64,000 nt of DNA, taken from NCBI RefSeq assembly GCF_003265705.1, contig NW_020313005.1, positions 19,976,797 to 20,040,796 on the forward strand, in the 5' to 3' direction. Both the position numbers and the translations under genes were made by a program. The DNA comes from Callorhinus ursinus (lineage: Eukaryota > Chordata > Mammalia > Carnivora > Otariidae). Below the pieces are notes generated by a model. That model worked only from the letters and a program-made list of their open reading frames with translations, did not search any database and had not been told where the DNA came from. Positions 1 through 10,257 of the stretch are shown here, piece after piece (the first letter of the stretch is position 1; each line of letters starts with the position of its first letter).

Positions 1-60
1 ACATTTCACCAACAAAGGTATATGAATATCTAAAAGGTATATGAATATACCATAAAAAGA

Positions 61-281
61 GGGGCACCTGGGTGGCTCAGTTGGTTGGGTGTCCAACTCT
101 TGGTTTCAGCTCAGGTCATGATCCCAGAGACCTGGGATCGAGCCCTGTGTTGGGCTCTGCGCTCAGCGGGGAGTCTGCTTGAGATTCTCTCTCCCTCTCC
201 TTCTGCCCCTCCCCCGCCACTGGCGTGCTCTCTCTCTTTCTAAAATAAATAAATAAATCTTAAAACAATAAATAAAAGCCT
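61..281 (+). mobile_element. CAN-type tRNA-derived SINE
   Basis: The element has the carnivore SINE head with its A-box, a B-box-like GGGATCGAGCCC, a CT-rich body and an AAAT tail. It is flanked by the duplication ATAAAAAGA at 52-60 and 282-290, which fixes both ends. It sits inside an L1. Confidence 0.95.
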
Positions 282-468
282 ATAAAAAGATGGTTAGCAA
301 AATTAGAACTAGGAAAATGCAAATTAAACCATAATGAGATACCAATATGCCCACTAAGTTAGATTTAAAAATATAAGAACCCACCCTCCCAAAAAAACCC
401 AAGATGATGTTAATCAGGAATACTTGTGGAAATAAAAATAAAATACAGAAAATAGTAAAAATTGGAGA

Positions 469-595
469 GGATGTAGATAAACTGGAACCCTCATATATTG
501 CTTATAACAATGTAAAGTGTTACAGCCTCATATACTGGATGTAGATAAACTGGAACCCTCATATATTGCTTATAGCAATGTAAAGTGGTACAGCC
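469..595 (+). repeat. 68-bp tandem duplication inside L1
   Basis: The block from 469 (ggatgtagataaactggaac) recurs from 537 with only a few differences over about 59 bp, a period of 68 bp. It lies in the L1 region just before the SINE at 958. It is a local duplication, not a known satellite. Confidence 0.85.
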
Positions 596-957
596 ACTCT
601 GAATTACTTTCTTAAAAAGTTTCTTAAAAGTTAAACAAACTTATCATCTGACTCAGAAATTTTACTCTTAGCTATATATCCAAGAGAAATGAAAACATGT
701 ATCCACACAAAGGCTTATATGCAAATTTCGTAGTAGCATTATACATAATATTCAAAACTAGAAACAATTCAAAGGTCAGTCCACTGGTGAATGATAATGT
801 GTTATATCTATAAAATGGAATCCTACTTAGCAGCAGAAAGAAATGAACTACTAATATAAGCTTCAACATGTATGACTGTAAAATCTATGGTAAGCAAAAG
901 AAGCTAGATAGAAAAGACCACATACTATATGATTCCATTATAAGAAATGTTCAGAGA

Positions 958-1162
958 GGGGCGCCCGGGTGGCTCAGATGGTTAAGCGTCTGCATTCCGC
1001 TCAGGTCATGATCCCAGGGTCCTGGGATCGAGCCCCATATCGGGCTCCTGGCTCAGCGGGGAGCCTGCTTCTCCTTCTCCCTCTGCCTCTCTCCCTGCTC
1101 ATGCTCTCTCTCTCTCTGTATCTCTGTCTCAGATGAATAAATAAAGTCTTAAAAAAAAAAAA
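958..1162 (+). mobile_element. CAN-type tRNA-derived SINE
   Basis: A full-length copy with the head GGGGCGCCCGGGTGGCTCAG and a poly-A tail of about 14 A. It is flanked by AAGAAATGTTCAGAGA at 942-957 and AAGAAACGTTCAGAGA at 1163-1178, a 15 of 16 match. The near-perfect duplication suggests a relatively recent insertion. Confidence 0.95.
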
Positions 1163-1619
1163 AAGAAACGTTCAGAGAAGACAAATGTATAGAGATTGAA
1201 AGCAGATGAATGGTTGGTTGCCTGGGGCTGGAGGGGGAGCAGGGGTAGGGACTGATGGCAGTTGGGCAAGATGGAATGTTCTGGGACAATGGAAGTTTTC
1301 TCAAACTGAGCTGTGGTTATGTTTGCACATCCTCATCAGTTTACTCAAAATCATTGAATTGTGTAGTTAAATGGTGAATTTTTTGCTAAGTTATATCTCA
1401 GTAAAGGTATTAAAAATCAAAACCAGCAATGGGTAAGGGGTGGAGAAGTATAGATGAAGCAAGGTTGTTGAAGCTGAACGATAGGTAATAAAAGCTCATT
1501 ATACTATTCCTTCTACTTTTATGTGTGTTAACAAACTGCATAATAAAATGTTCTAAAAAGCTGAGGGCTAGCCCTGTTACATATGAATTAAGTTGGAGAA
1601 TTTACACTTTCTGATTTTA

Positions 1620-1815
1620 TTTTTTTTAATTTTTTAAAAAGATTTTATTTATTTATTTGAGAGACAGACAAACTGAAAGAGAGAAAGCACAAGCAGGGCA
1701 GAGGAAGAGAAGCAGACTCCTGGCTGAGCAGGGAGCCTGTCGTAGGAGTCGATCTCGAGTTTGACCTGAGCCAAAGACAGACACTTAACTGACTGAGCCA
1801 CACCCAGGCACCCCT
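1620..1815 (-). mobile_element. CAN-type SINE, left member of a same-site pair
   Basis: A reverse-oriented SINE whose T-rich tail is at the left and whose head (..CCCAGGCACCCC) ends near 1814. It shares one target with the next SINE. The 18-bp TTACACTTTCTGATTTTA occurs at 1602-1619 and again only after the second SINE. A degraded middle copy lies near 1816-1829. Confidence 0.92.
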
Positions 1816-1827
1816 ACAGTTTCTTTT

Positions 1828-2032
1828 TAAATTTTTTAAAAAAGATTTTATTTATTTATTTGACAGAGAGTTAGAGAGCACAAGTAGGCAGAGAGGCAGG
1901 CAGAGGGAGAGGGAGAAGCAGGCTCCCTGCCTAGCAGGGAGCCCATCGCAGGAGTCGATCCCAGGACCCTGGAATCATGACCTGAGCCGAAGGCAGCCGC
2001 TTAACCGACTGAGCCCCCCAGGCGCCCCGCCC
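1828..2032 (-). mobile_element. CAN-type SINE, right member of a same-site pair
   Basis: A second reverse-oriented SINE, better preserved than its left neighbour, ending with ..CCAGGCGCCCC near 2030. It is followed by TTACACTTTCTGATTTTA at 2033-2050, a perfect copy of the 18 bp at 1602-1619. Confidence 0.94.
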
Positions 2033-2050
2033 TTACACTTTCTGATTTTA

Positions 2051-3545
2051 AATTTTAATATGCTAGTTAAGACCGTGTGGAACTGGTGTGAGTATAAGCA
2101 TATAGATCAATGGAACAGAACTGAAAGTCCAGAAAGGAATTCTTACATTTATGCTTAATTGATTTTAGACAAAGGCAATTTAAAGAGGATTAACAAATAG
2201 TCTAATGGAACAAAACAGAGAACTCAGAGATAGACCCACCTCTTTATGTAAACTTGATATGTGACAAACATTGGTGCCACAAATCAATGCTTAGTAGATG
2301 CTCTTGGAAAAATTGGTCCATAAATAGAAAAATAAAACTGCATCCTTTTCTTATCTTTACCTATTTATAAAGGTGGGCTTCAGATGTACTAAAGATCTAA
2401 AGGCACATTCCTAAAAAAGCTTATATAAAAATATATTTGTGCCAACTTAAGACCACAAAGCACAAAGCAGGAGGCAAAAAAATTTAATGGATTTCATTGC
2501 ATCAAGATTTTTGTTAAATGAAGGACCTGTAAACAAGGTCAACACAGAGACAATAGATTGGGAGAATATATTTGCAATATCTAAAACTAACAAGAGACTA
2601 TTAGTCTCTAGCTATTAGGTAAATATACAAACAACTCTTGTGAATCAACAATGAGAAACCCGACAGAAAACTGGACAAACGATATAAACAGTAATTTACA
2701 AATAGAGAAACACAAATGAAAAGTAATCAAGAGGAACGCTAGCTCATTAGCAATTAGAAAAATGTACCCTGTATTAAAAGACTGGACATCAGATTTGCAA
2801 AAATTAGAAATTGGATAATGCCAAATAATGTAAGAGTGTGGGAAAAATAAGAACCCTCTTGTATTGCTGGGGAAGTGGTGACATTGGTACAGTTTTCTTT
2901 GGAGAGTAGTTGTTAAGTATTTGGTTAAATCAAGCATTCATAAGTTCCAGAAATTCACACACAGGCCCACAGCAAGACACGTACATAAATGGTCATTATA
3001 GTTGGAGACAATTAGACAATGCAGTTGATACACACTAGGGAACGGTGTGCCCATTAGAAGCAACAATGAAATGTACATAACAACAAGGATATGTTGTAAA
3101 AACAGTGCTGAGTAAAGATAGTAAGAAATAATACACGGTCTATATAATACAAATGCCCTTTCTATAAATTTAAAGTGTGAGCGCACACACACACCATCAG
3201 CCACCACCACCACCACCAACATGGGTGAAATATGGAATTTAGAAGACATGTACAAAACACATTAAATCATTAAATATGGGATTTAGAAGATACATACAAA
3301 ACACATTTGGATATTATGTATAATGCTACTATGAAAATCATAGTTAACAATGGAGGTGGAAACTGGCTAATGGGATTCACTCAATCATCTTCACCTGAGA
3401 TCAGATGAAGGGGTGGGAACAGGTGAGGGGGAAATCATGTATGAGAACATCTTCAGATTAGTGGCTATTTGGAGGGATATAGGGAAGAAAAAGAAGGGGA
3501 GGGATCTGTATTGGTTACATCTGTATAGTTTAATTTTTAAAAAAA
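2051..3545 (+). mobile_element. L1 LINE fragment (ORF2 3' end and 3' UTR)
   Basis: A long degenerate L1 segment. Recognisable ORF2 C-terminal phrases include 'gatcaatggaacagaactga' (2106) and a run of sequence typical of the cysteine-rich end. A 3' UTR-like region follows, with an A-rich end at about 3538-3550. All reading frames are broken. A CAC-rich simple repeat lies inside it at 3181-3223. Confidence 0.75.
3181..3223 (+). repeat. (CA)n/(CAC)n microsatellite
   Basis: Short CA repeat followed by about five or six CAC triplets. It is part of the 3' end of the surrounding L1. Confidence 0.85.
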
Positions 3546-3584
3546 ATAAATAATCTATTCTATAGCCTCTGTATTAGTTAAAGG

Positions 3585-3855
3585 CAGTAGAATTTATGAT
3601 CAAAATCATGAGCTCTGGTTGTAGATTATCTGAACCCAAACCCAAATCTGCCAGTTATCCACCGTCTGACGTAGTGCAGCCTTCTGAACCTCTCCATGCC
3701 TCAATTTCTTCAACTGTAAAATAGGAATGATGATAGTATCTACCACACAGGGCTGATCTGATTACCAAAATATGTATTTCGTATGAGAATACACACATAT
3801 GGGCATGGCACTGATTTTGTTTGGCACATAGCAGCATACTATTAAGTGTTTTTTG
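3585..3855 (+). mobile_element. MIR SINE
   Basis: An ancient mammalian-wide SINE recognised from its core: 'gagctctggttgtagattat' at the start, then a TCTGCCAGTTA-like block, 'cctcaatttcttcaactgtaaaatagg' and the 3' 'ggcacatagcagcatactat'. It is old and diverged. Confidence 0.8.
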
Positions 3856-3914
3856 TTACCTGAGAGATCTAAAGCAGAAAGAACAAAATAGAAGCATCCA
3901 TTTAATAATGGCCA

Positions 3915-4035
3915 TGCATTAACTTGTGTTAACTTGTGTGTGTATATATAATTAATTAATACATACTTAATTAATATAATATATAAAACAATAGATGATA
4001 TATACAAATATATATGTAATACATATAAGTTTTTG
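3915..4035. repeat. AT-rich low-complexity stretch
   Basis: A run of TATA/TTAATTAA-type sequence with two ATTAATTAAT blocks and several short TATATA tracts. I see no element structure. Confidence 0.6.
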
Positions 4036-4399
4036 TTTTTGAAATATTTTTTGTAAAAATAGAAAGAGGAATATACTTACCAAGAGAAGGAAGGAACACA
4101 CAACGGAATGCAGGAAGAACGGAAAGGCGTCGAGGGCGAAGCAGGATTTGCAACCTTGAAGCTTAGAGAATTCTTCAGAAGTAATCTGTCAGTTGGGCTT
4201 TGGTTTTTCTTTCCTTTTAACAACTTTTTGGTTTATTAGCACCAAAAATCAGGGAAAGGAAATCTGCCAGTTCGGTAATTTTGAGGCAGCATCTGCTGCT
4301 AAAAGCTTTGAGGAGGCAAGAGTGTGAAATCTTGGCTAAAATATAGTTAATGGGTGTTCTTTGTGTTCATTCGAATTGATTTTTTTTTTTTTTTGGATC
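4036..4399. other. Unassigned sequence
   Basis: No convincing repeat or gene. It contains the T-rich run near 4380-4394 that leads into the L1-like block to the right. Confidence 0.4.
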
Positions 4400-5235
4400 A
4401 ATGGATAGATTTTTTTACCCCCCTGGTTATAGGTCATAGTTCCTGCTTATTTGCATACCTGGTAATGTTTGATTGGACACCAGACATTGTGTGTTGTATG
4501 TTATCAGGTGCTGGGTTTTTTGAATTCCTTTAGATTTTTATGGGCTTGGTTTAGAACGCAGTAAATTATTTGGAATGGGTTTGAGTCTTTTTGGCAGCTT
4601 GCTTTTAGGCTCTGATAGGACAGGTCTAACCCAACTTTTCATCAAGGGCCAATTTGGCCCCACTGAGGCACTATGCTTCTGAGCCCTGTGTCGGAGGGTT
4701 CCAGGTGATAGGCGGTCTTCCCACCCTGGCTAGGGCGGAAGCACTCTTCTGACCCTGTGCGAGCGCCAGGGCTTGATCTGCATCCTCCTTTCTGGTGTGC
4801 CTTCCCCAGCCTTGGAGGTTTCTTTCCACATGCAGTATACTCTAGTGCTCAGCCAAAAACTCCAGGGATCCCCCCTGCAGATCTCCAGAGCATTCTCTCT
4901 CTCTGCAGTTCCCTCGCTGATACTTTGCTAACAAATTTTCATCACCTTGCGCCCCTCCAGCTCTGAAACTGTCTCTTTAACCCAGTAAGAATTCTGGCCT
5001 CTGCTTTGGTTTCCGCTTTCCGCGTCCAGCCTGGAGACTCTCCAGGTAGTGAGCTGGGGCAATTTTCAGGATCACCTTGCTTGTTTTCCTTCTCTCTGGG
5101 GTCACTGACCTGCACTGGCTGAGGTGCAATGTCCGAGAACTTTTGTTTTACATATTTGGTCCGGCATTTGGTTGTTTAAGGAGGGAGGGTAAATCCAGTC
5201 TCTTGTTATTCCACTGTGACTGAAAGCTGAAGTTG
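4400..5235. mobile_element. Old L1-type untranslated region fragment
   Basis: It matches, from memory, an old mammalian L1-associated block. The blocks seen are 'tttgattggacaccagacat' (4467), 'ctgcagatctccagagcatt' (4876), a splice-like pyrimidine-rich middle and 'ggagggagggtaaatccagt' near 5180. Part of the same block recurs at about 6960-7030. It probably reads on the minus strand, together with the next feature, but orientation is not certain. Confidence 0.55.
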
Positions 5236-5339
5236 AACATTGGTTTTTGATAAACAGTTTCATCATGTTTAAGTAGTTTCTTTCTATTCCTATATTAGTT
5301 AGTGTTTTTATTAGAGATGCTATTAGATATTAGAAAACA

Positions 5340-5525
5340 GGGGCGCCTGGGTGGCTCAGTCAGTTAAGTCTCCAACTCTTGGTTTCAGTTGAGGTCATGA
5401 TCTTCGGGTAGTAAGATCGAGCCCTGAACCTGCTTGAGATTCTCTCTTTGCCCTTCCCACCACCGAGCACACATGTGCACTGCCTATCTCTAAAATAAAT
5501 AAATAAATAAATCTTTAAAAAGTAA
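5340..5525 (+). mobile_element. CAN-type SINE
   Basis: SINE head GGGGCGCCTGGGTGGCTCAG with an internal deletion around the B-box/CT body and a (AAAT)n tail. It is flanked by ATATTAG(A)AAA at 5327-5337 and ATATTAG(G)AAA at 5526-5536. It is inserted in the L1 reverse-transcriptase fossil. Confidence 0.93.
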
Positions 5526-5678
5526 ATATTAGGAAATGACTTTCTTTGCATTTATTCATAAAATCATGTAGGTTTTCTTTTTTAGCATACAAATATAATG
5601 GTTGATGTTGATAGGATTCCCACTGTTGAACAACTCTTTTATTAGTGGAATGAACTGTTCTTGGTCATGTATTATTTT

Positions 5679-5878
5679 TATATTTAAAAATCTTTTTTAA
5701 GATTTTATTTATTTATTTGTCAGAGAGAGAGATATACAGAGAGAAAGAGCACAAGCGGGGTGGGGGGCAGGCAGAGGGAGAAGCAGGGAACCTGATGCGG
5801 GGCTCCATCCCGGGACGCTGGGATCATGACTTGAGCTGAAGGCAGACGCTTAACCCACCGAGCCACCCAGGCGTCCCA
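5679..5878 (-). mobile_element. CAN-type SINE with perfect 15-bp target duplication
   Basis: A reverse-oriented, well-preserved copy. GTCATGTATTATTTT occurs at 5664-5678 and 5879-5893 without mismatch, so both ends are exact. The host sequence is an antisense L1 ORF2 fossil. Confidence 0.96.
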
Positions 5879-6213
5879 GTCATGTATTATTTTCATATTA
5901 TTAAAAAACACTGATAAATGAGCAGTGTGATTGAAAGTCCTAGGATGACAGCGTGTCAGATGACAAACAGACTGTTTGGATTGGTGATAACTAAGAAATT
6001 GCATCACAAAAATTTATGTGTTGGGGACTTGGGTCTCAAAAATAAATTTTTTTTTCTCCACTTAAGCTATTTAAAAATTCTGATGGGGTCTCTGACATTT
6101 TAGGGGACTCCTTGTTACATTCAGAAGCTTTCTTTTCCTATATTAGACTGCTTGAAGTTGTCCCCCAGTGCACTGATGCTCTTTTTATTTTTTTCAATAT
6201 TTTTCCCCTCTGT

Positions 6214-6415
6214 ATTTCTTTTTTTTTTAAAGATTTTATTTATTTATTTGAGAGAGAGAGAATGAGAGATAGAGAGCACGAGAGGGAAGAGGATCAGAGG
6301 GAGAAGCAGACTCCCTGCTGAACAGGGAGCCCGATGCGGAACTCGATCCCAGGACTCCAGGATCATGACCTGAGCCAAAGGCAGTCGCTTAACCAACTGA
6401 GCCACCCAGGCGCCC
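6214..6415 (-). mobile_element. CAN-type SINE
   Basis: A full-length reverse-oriented copy. TCCCCTCTGT flanks it at 6204-6213 and 6416-6425. Its body (GAATGAGAGA..AGCACGAGAGGG) is nearly the same as the copy at 43732-43926, so the two belong to one subfamily. Confidence 0.95.
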
Positions 6416-6542
6416 TCCCCTCTGTGGGGGTTTACATTAATGTGTCCCTAAGTTCACTAGCTTTTTCTTTTTCATTGTCTAATCCGCTATCAATCCAATA
6501 CAGTGTGTTTTCATCTCAGAATTGTAGTTTAAAAAAAGGGGG

Positions 6543-6722
6543 GGGTTGGTGCCTCGGTGGCTCTGTCGGTTAAATGTCCGACTCTTGATTTTGGCTCATG
6601 TCATGATCTCAGGGTCATGAGATCAAGCCCCACATTTGGCTCTGCCTTGGGCATGGAGCCTGCTTAAGATTCTCCCTCTTTCCCTCTCCCACTGCCCCTC
6701 CCCCGCCTCTTAAAATTTAAAA
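6543..6722 (+). mobile_element. CAN-type SINE, diverged
   Basis: Head GGTGCCTCGGTGGCTCTGTC, then the 'catgatctcagggtcatgag' block and a short A-rich tail. Flanks AGAATTGTAGTTT (near 6518) and AGAATTATAGTTT (near 6724) form an imperfect target duplication. Confidence 0.9.
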
Positions 6723-7030
6723 AAGAATTATAGTTTTATTCTCAGAAGTTCAATTTGGGTCTTTTTGTATCTTCCACATCTCTACCAACATGTTCAGTCT
6801 CTCCTCTAAGTTCTTGAATACACAGGAAATGGTCATACGCAACAGTTACAGAAAACGAACGTTCTTGCCACTAATTGTATAATCTGTGTTGTTTCTGGAT
6901 TTGTCTTCATGTTTGCTTTTTCTCTTCATCATGGACGGTAGGTTTCTGTTTTTGTTTTTGTTCTGTTTTGTGTTCGCCCGGTAATTTGTGATTGGATGCA
7001 AACACTGTAAATTGTACTTATTGGGTGCTG

Positions 7031-7800
7031 CGTGTGAAAGAGAGTGAAAGGCCAAGGGTCTTGGTGGCTACCAAGCAGGCCAGAGGAGCTGGTATGAGGC
7101 TGCCTCCTGTGGCTGCCACCAGGAAAGATGGGCAAGGGGAGCACTCTCTCTGGGAGCAGTAGCTTCCAGCCCCCACTCTGGCCTGAGCCACCCACTCCGT
7201 GCTATGGATTAGCTGAGGGGCTGCGCTCAGGCCAGAGGCAGGAATGGCGACTAGAAGGGTCCCAATGGGAGTCTGTGGGCCCAGCCTCAGGACACAGTAG
7301 GGCTCGAGGGTGGGCAAGGAGAGACATTTTAGTGTCAGTAAAGTGAGCCATAAGAGAGAGAGAGAGAGAAAAGCAGCTCTAGCAAAGAGAGGAAGAACCA
7401 ACTGACCAGAGAGCTGCTTGCGAAGAAGCTTGTTGGTAGTGTCTGGAGGCCAAAGGGACCATTCCTGAACCACCCAGGAACTCTGATAACAAGGGCCAAG
7501 ACTGTAAGGAAACTATCCCATGGTCTTCGCTGGGTGACCTCCAGACAGAGGCTCTGCTGTTATTTAAATGCTGCTGTTCTTGTCAACCCTGATCTTTGGT
7601 TTTAACTCTCTAAGGTTAACGAACTTAGAGAATATCTGGTATAGATGAAATGAAATTCTGAAATGTTAGTACATATATATGATATATTAATATGTGAATA
7701 TCTAACAACTAAGGCTTGAGAAATATAGTTTGAAACACAATGATGTTAGGTAACTTACCTCTGCCTGAAAGTTCTTTGGACACACAGGAGGTCCCCTATT
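7031..7800. other. Unassigned, GC-richer stretch
   Basis: I recognise no repeat family or gene. A 151-codon minus-strand frame (7018-7473) overlaps other long frames on both strands and has no domain I recognise, so I do not call it. A short GA run lies near 7350-7371. The right part is AT-rich. Confidence 0.4.
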
Positions 7801-7822
7801 GTTGTTTTAGTATGTACTTATT

Positions 7823-7833
7823 CTTTTTTAAGT

Positions 7834-7877
<44 letters not shown>

Positions 7878-7966
7878 GTAATCTCTACCCCCAACCTGGG
7901 GCTCTAACTCATGACTCCAAGATTAAGAGTCACACACTTCTCCAACTAAGCCAGCCAGGTGCCCCA
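7823..7966 (-). mobile_element. CAN-type SINE, 5' part with long (TTTA)n tail
   Basis: Reverse-oriented, head at the right (..GCCAGCCAGGTGCCCC). The tail is an expanded (TTTA) run of about 11 units at 7832-7877. GTACTTATT occurs at 7814-7822 and 7967-7975. The CT-rich body is missing. Confidence 0.88.
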
Positions 7967-8189
7967 GTACTTATTTTTTGACTGAGATCAAAGAAGTCTT
8001 AATGCACAATGCCTGAAGGTCACACGTGAGAGCAATGTTAGTTTTGATGCTTGTCTATATGGATCGAATATTCATAAATATTTTGTATTTCTTTTTCATT
8101 TCTTGTCGTGTATTTTCTGTGTTCCACTTACATTCCCACTTTCCCTCATGAGAATGTCAACTCTTCAAGGGAGCATGCTTTGCGGTTAC

Positions 8190-8405
8190 CACGTGTGGAG
8201 TGACTACCAAGTGGACAAACACTTTATGTGCCTTATGCTGCTTCACTCACATACTCCTCTGAGAACCTGAATTTCTTACTTTTATCTCCATTTTCAGGTT
8301 TAGGAAACTGAGGCATAATGAGGTTAAAATAAGCTGTCCAAAGCCATGTGGCATGAGTTCAAACTTGAACTCTAAAACTGTCTTACCAATCTCTGAATGC
8401 CCTGG
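8190..8405 (-). mobile_element. MIR SINE
   Basis: The antisense MIR core is readable as 'ctccattttcaggtttaggaa' near 8286, then 'ctgaggcataatgaggttaa' and a diverged 5' region with 'gccatgtggc'. It is old and degraded. Confidence 0.75.
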
Positions 8406-8493
8406 ACTTAATGTAATGGGGGAGGCACAGTACCCAATACTGAATGACTAATGCTTGATAGAACGTGTAGAACGTGTAGCTGTCTCACTGTGA

Positions 8494-8512
8494 ACACAAG
8501 ATGGCGCTCTAG
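8494..8512 (+). promoter_or_regulatory. YY1/CTCF-like motif
   Basis: The sequence ACACAAGATGGCGCTCTAG contains the YY1-type core AAGATGGCG and also fits the right half of a CTCF core. It sits in unique sequence. This is a single-motif match and weak on its own. Confidence 0.3.
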
Positions 8513-8514
8513 GC

Positions 8515-9300
8515 CCAGCCACGCTGCCTCGTTGGCCTGAGCTGAGAAGGGCTCCGTGGGGTTCACAGGCTGGGTCACTTCAGTTACTAGGGCAGAACTT
8601 CCAAAATCATTGACTAAAACTGAAGTTAGAAAATGCAGACTCCCTTGGTACTTCATTTTTCTATTTCTAAAAGGGGAAGATTGATTCTGTCACTTCAACG
8701 AGCAGAAATGACAGAGATGTTCATAAATATTTTGTATATGCGTGAGGGGATCTGATGGCATTAAGGAAATTATTTTACTCCCACGCAGTATGAGGACCCA
8801 GGACGGAGAATGGTGACATGGAATCTTCTTTCCTTAGGGTAACACATGCCTCCTTACCCCCATCCAGGATCATAAGTAATTCCCAGTGTAGATTTTTTAG
8901 GGCCTACAGGCACATATGGTACCCTCCCCATCTCCTGCTTCTCTCCTTTCCCAGTAATTCACAGCTCTCTTCAGAAAGTTCTGCATATAAGAATGAAAAA
9001 TAACTGTATGATCTTACACATTCTCTGAAGATAGTTATTGGCCCCACCCATTAGACTTATTTATCTGAGTGATTCTGTGATCCTTTCCCAAGGCTCTTTC
9101 GCATCCTTTAAAAGAAGTCTGGTGCTTTTCTGAACAATCTCCTTGAGATTTGTACATGTGTCACAATATTATAGTTGTGCTTTAGCGAGCACGCTCCATC
9201 CACTGCACATGGCCCCTTTGGGTGTGCCGCAATCGTGGAATTCATTTCTTGCAACAGTCAAGTCTGTATCAAACTTGAGCTTGCTTCCTTTTCTTTGAAA
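8515..9300. other. Unassigned sequence
   Basis: No gene or clear repeat. Short open frames only. Confidence 0.4.
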
Positions 9301-9848
9301 TATATTTCTCAGAACTGTAACCCTACTCCAAAATATATACCCAACAGAACTGCATGCATATGTTTACCAAAAGACATGTTCTAGAATGTTCACAACATCT
9401 CTATTACTAATGTCTCCAAACTGGAAAGTACCCACATGCCCATGGTGGAACGGATGAATAGACTGTGGTATAGTTACTCCCTGAAATTCTGTACAACAAT
9501 GAGAATGAATTAACTACAACCACATACAAGAAGAATAAATCTCACAAACTTACACTGAATGAAAAAAGCCAGTCACTAAAGTGTGCATATTCTATGATTT
9601 TACTATATTAAAAAAAAAAACCAAGAAAGTTAATGTATAACATTAGAAGTTAAAATACTGGTTGCCTTGGGGTTGGGGGGGGCTTGGAGTAATGACAGGA
9701 AGTGGGGCTGGGGGGCTTCTGGGGTTTTGTAATATTCTGTGTTTTGATCTGGCTGCTGGTTTCACAGGTGGGTCTGCTTGGTGAACATTCATCAAGCTTA
9801 AGTTTAATGACTTATGTATGTTTCTATGTGTATGTTTTATAAAATTTA
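9300..9848 (+). mobile_element. L1 LINE 3' end
   Basis: Degenerate L1 3' end. Phrases seen are 'acaacatctctattactaat', 'tggtatagttactccctgaa', 'ttctatgattttactatatt' and 'ggttgccttggggttggggg'. It ends in 'aaaatttacaaa', where a solo LTR is inserted. Confidence 0.75.
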
Positions 9849-9852
9849 CAAA

Positions 9853-10253
9853 TGTTAAAAAGAAAACCACAGGTCCCAAATGGAGTCACTCGATGTTAAG
9901 GGCCCCACGTCAGCAAACCAAAACTTAATACCTAGCCTAACCTAAGTACAGATTCAGCCCCTCTCCCCATGTAACCTTTGACCAGTCAACATGGTTTTTC
10001 CTGGCCAGCGCTAGGAAATTTACTGATAGACCCCTTCTGTTCTCCTTAGGAGAGTGATCTTGCCTAAAACAATGGATTCTTTGCTATTAATTTCCTTTTT
10101 CCCTTGCTACCTCTCTACCTTTAAAAGCCTTTCCCTTACTGCAGATTGTTGGGGCTCCTTTCTATTTGCTAGATGGGATGCTGCCTGATTCATGAATCAT
10201 TCAGAAAAGCCAGTTGGGTTTTTTAAATTACTCAGCTGAATTTTCGTTTAACA
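9853..10253 (+). mobile_element. Solo LTR of an endogenous retrovirus, copy 1
   Basis: It starts TGTTAAAAAGAAAACCACAG and ends TTTAACA. CAAA flanks it at 9849-9852 and 10254-10257, a 4-bp duplication as expected for class I (gammaretrovirus-like) elements. It aligns along its length with copy 2 at 10682-11100. The polyadenylation signal position reads ATTCAGAAAAGCC here, while copy 2 keeps AATAAA. The LTR has no coding content. The family name is not resolved. Confidence 0.75.
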
Positions 10254-10257
10254 CAAA

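Larger units (their letters stand above)
1..1560 (+). mobile_element. L1 LINE 3' end (ORF2 end plus 3' UTR), split by two SINEs
   Basis: The sequence reads as the degenerate 3' part of an L1. Typical phrases are present in order: the 'aaatgcaaattaaaccataatgagatacc' region near 317-345, 'tggtacagcc' near 586, 'actatatgattccattata' near 925, and 'ggttgcctggggctgg' near 1215. It is interrupted at 61-281 and 958-1162 by SINEs. All frames carry stops, so no reverse transcriptase is encoded. A 68-bp segment is tandemly duplicated at 469-595. The family rank is not resolved. Confidence 0.8.
5236..5905 (-). mobile_element. L1 ORF2 (reverse transcriptase region) fossil, split by two SINEs
   Basis: On the minus strand this resembles the L1 reverse-transcriptase segment. 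The antisense hallmarks are 'agtagtttctttctattcct' (5273) and 'gttgaacaactcttttatta' (5624). It is cut by SINEs at 5340-5525 and 5679-5878 and is full of stops. It is non-functional. Confidence 0.65.
6050..7030 (-). mobile_element. Old L1 fragment, split by two SINEs
   Basis: Recognised from antisense L1 phrases such as 'tcatctcagaattgtagttt' (6511) continuing after the SINE as 'gttcaatttgggtctttttg' (6749). These are followed by 'gtgattggatgcaaacactg' (6988), which also matches the block at 4467. It is heavily degraded. Confidence 0.55.

Noticed and set aside
2608..3255. Minus-strand frames of 109 and 105 codons
   Set aside because: They are antisense to a plus-strand L1 fragment and have no relation to L1 proteins.
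5340..5420. tRNA gene (A-box and B-box visible)
   Set aside because: The boxes belong to the tRNA-derived SINE head. No cloverleaf is intact, and the same sequence recurs in about 20 copies.
7018..7473. 151-codon minus-strand frame
   Set aside because: No domain is recognised. It overlaps old L1-like sequence at one end and plus-strand frames.
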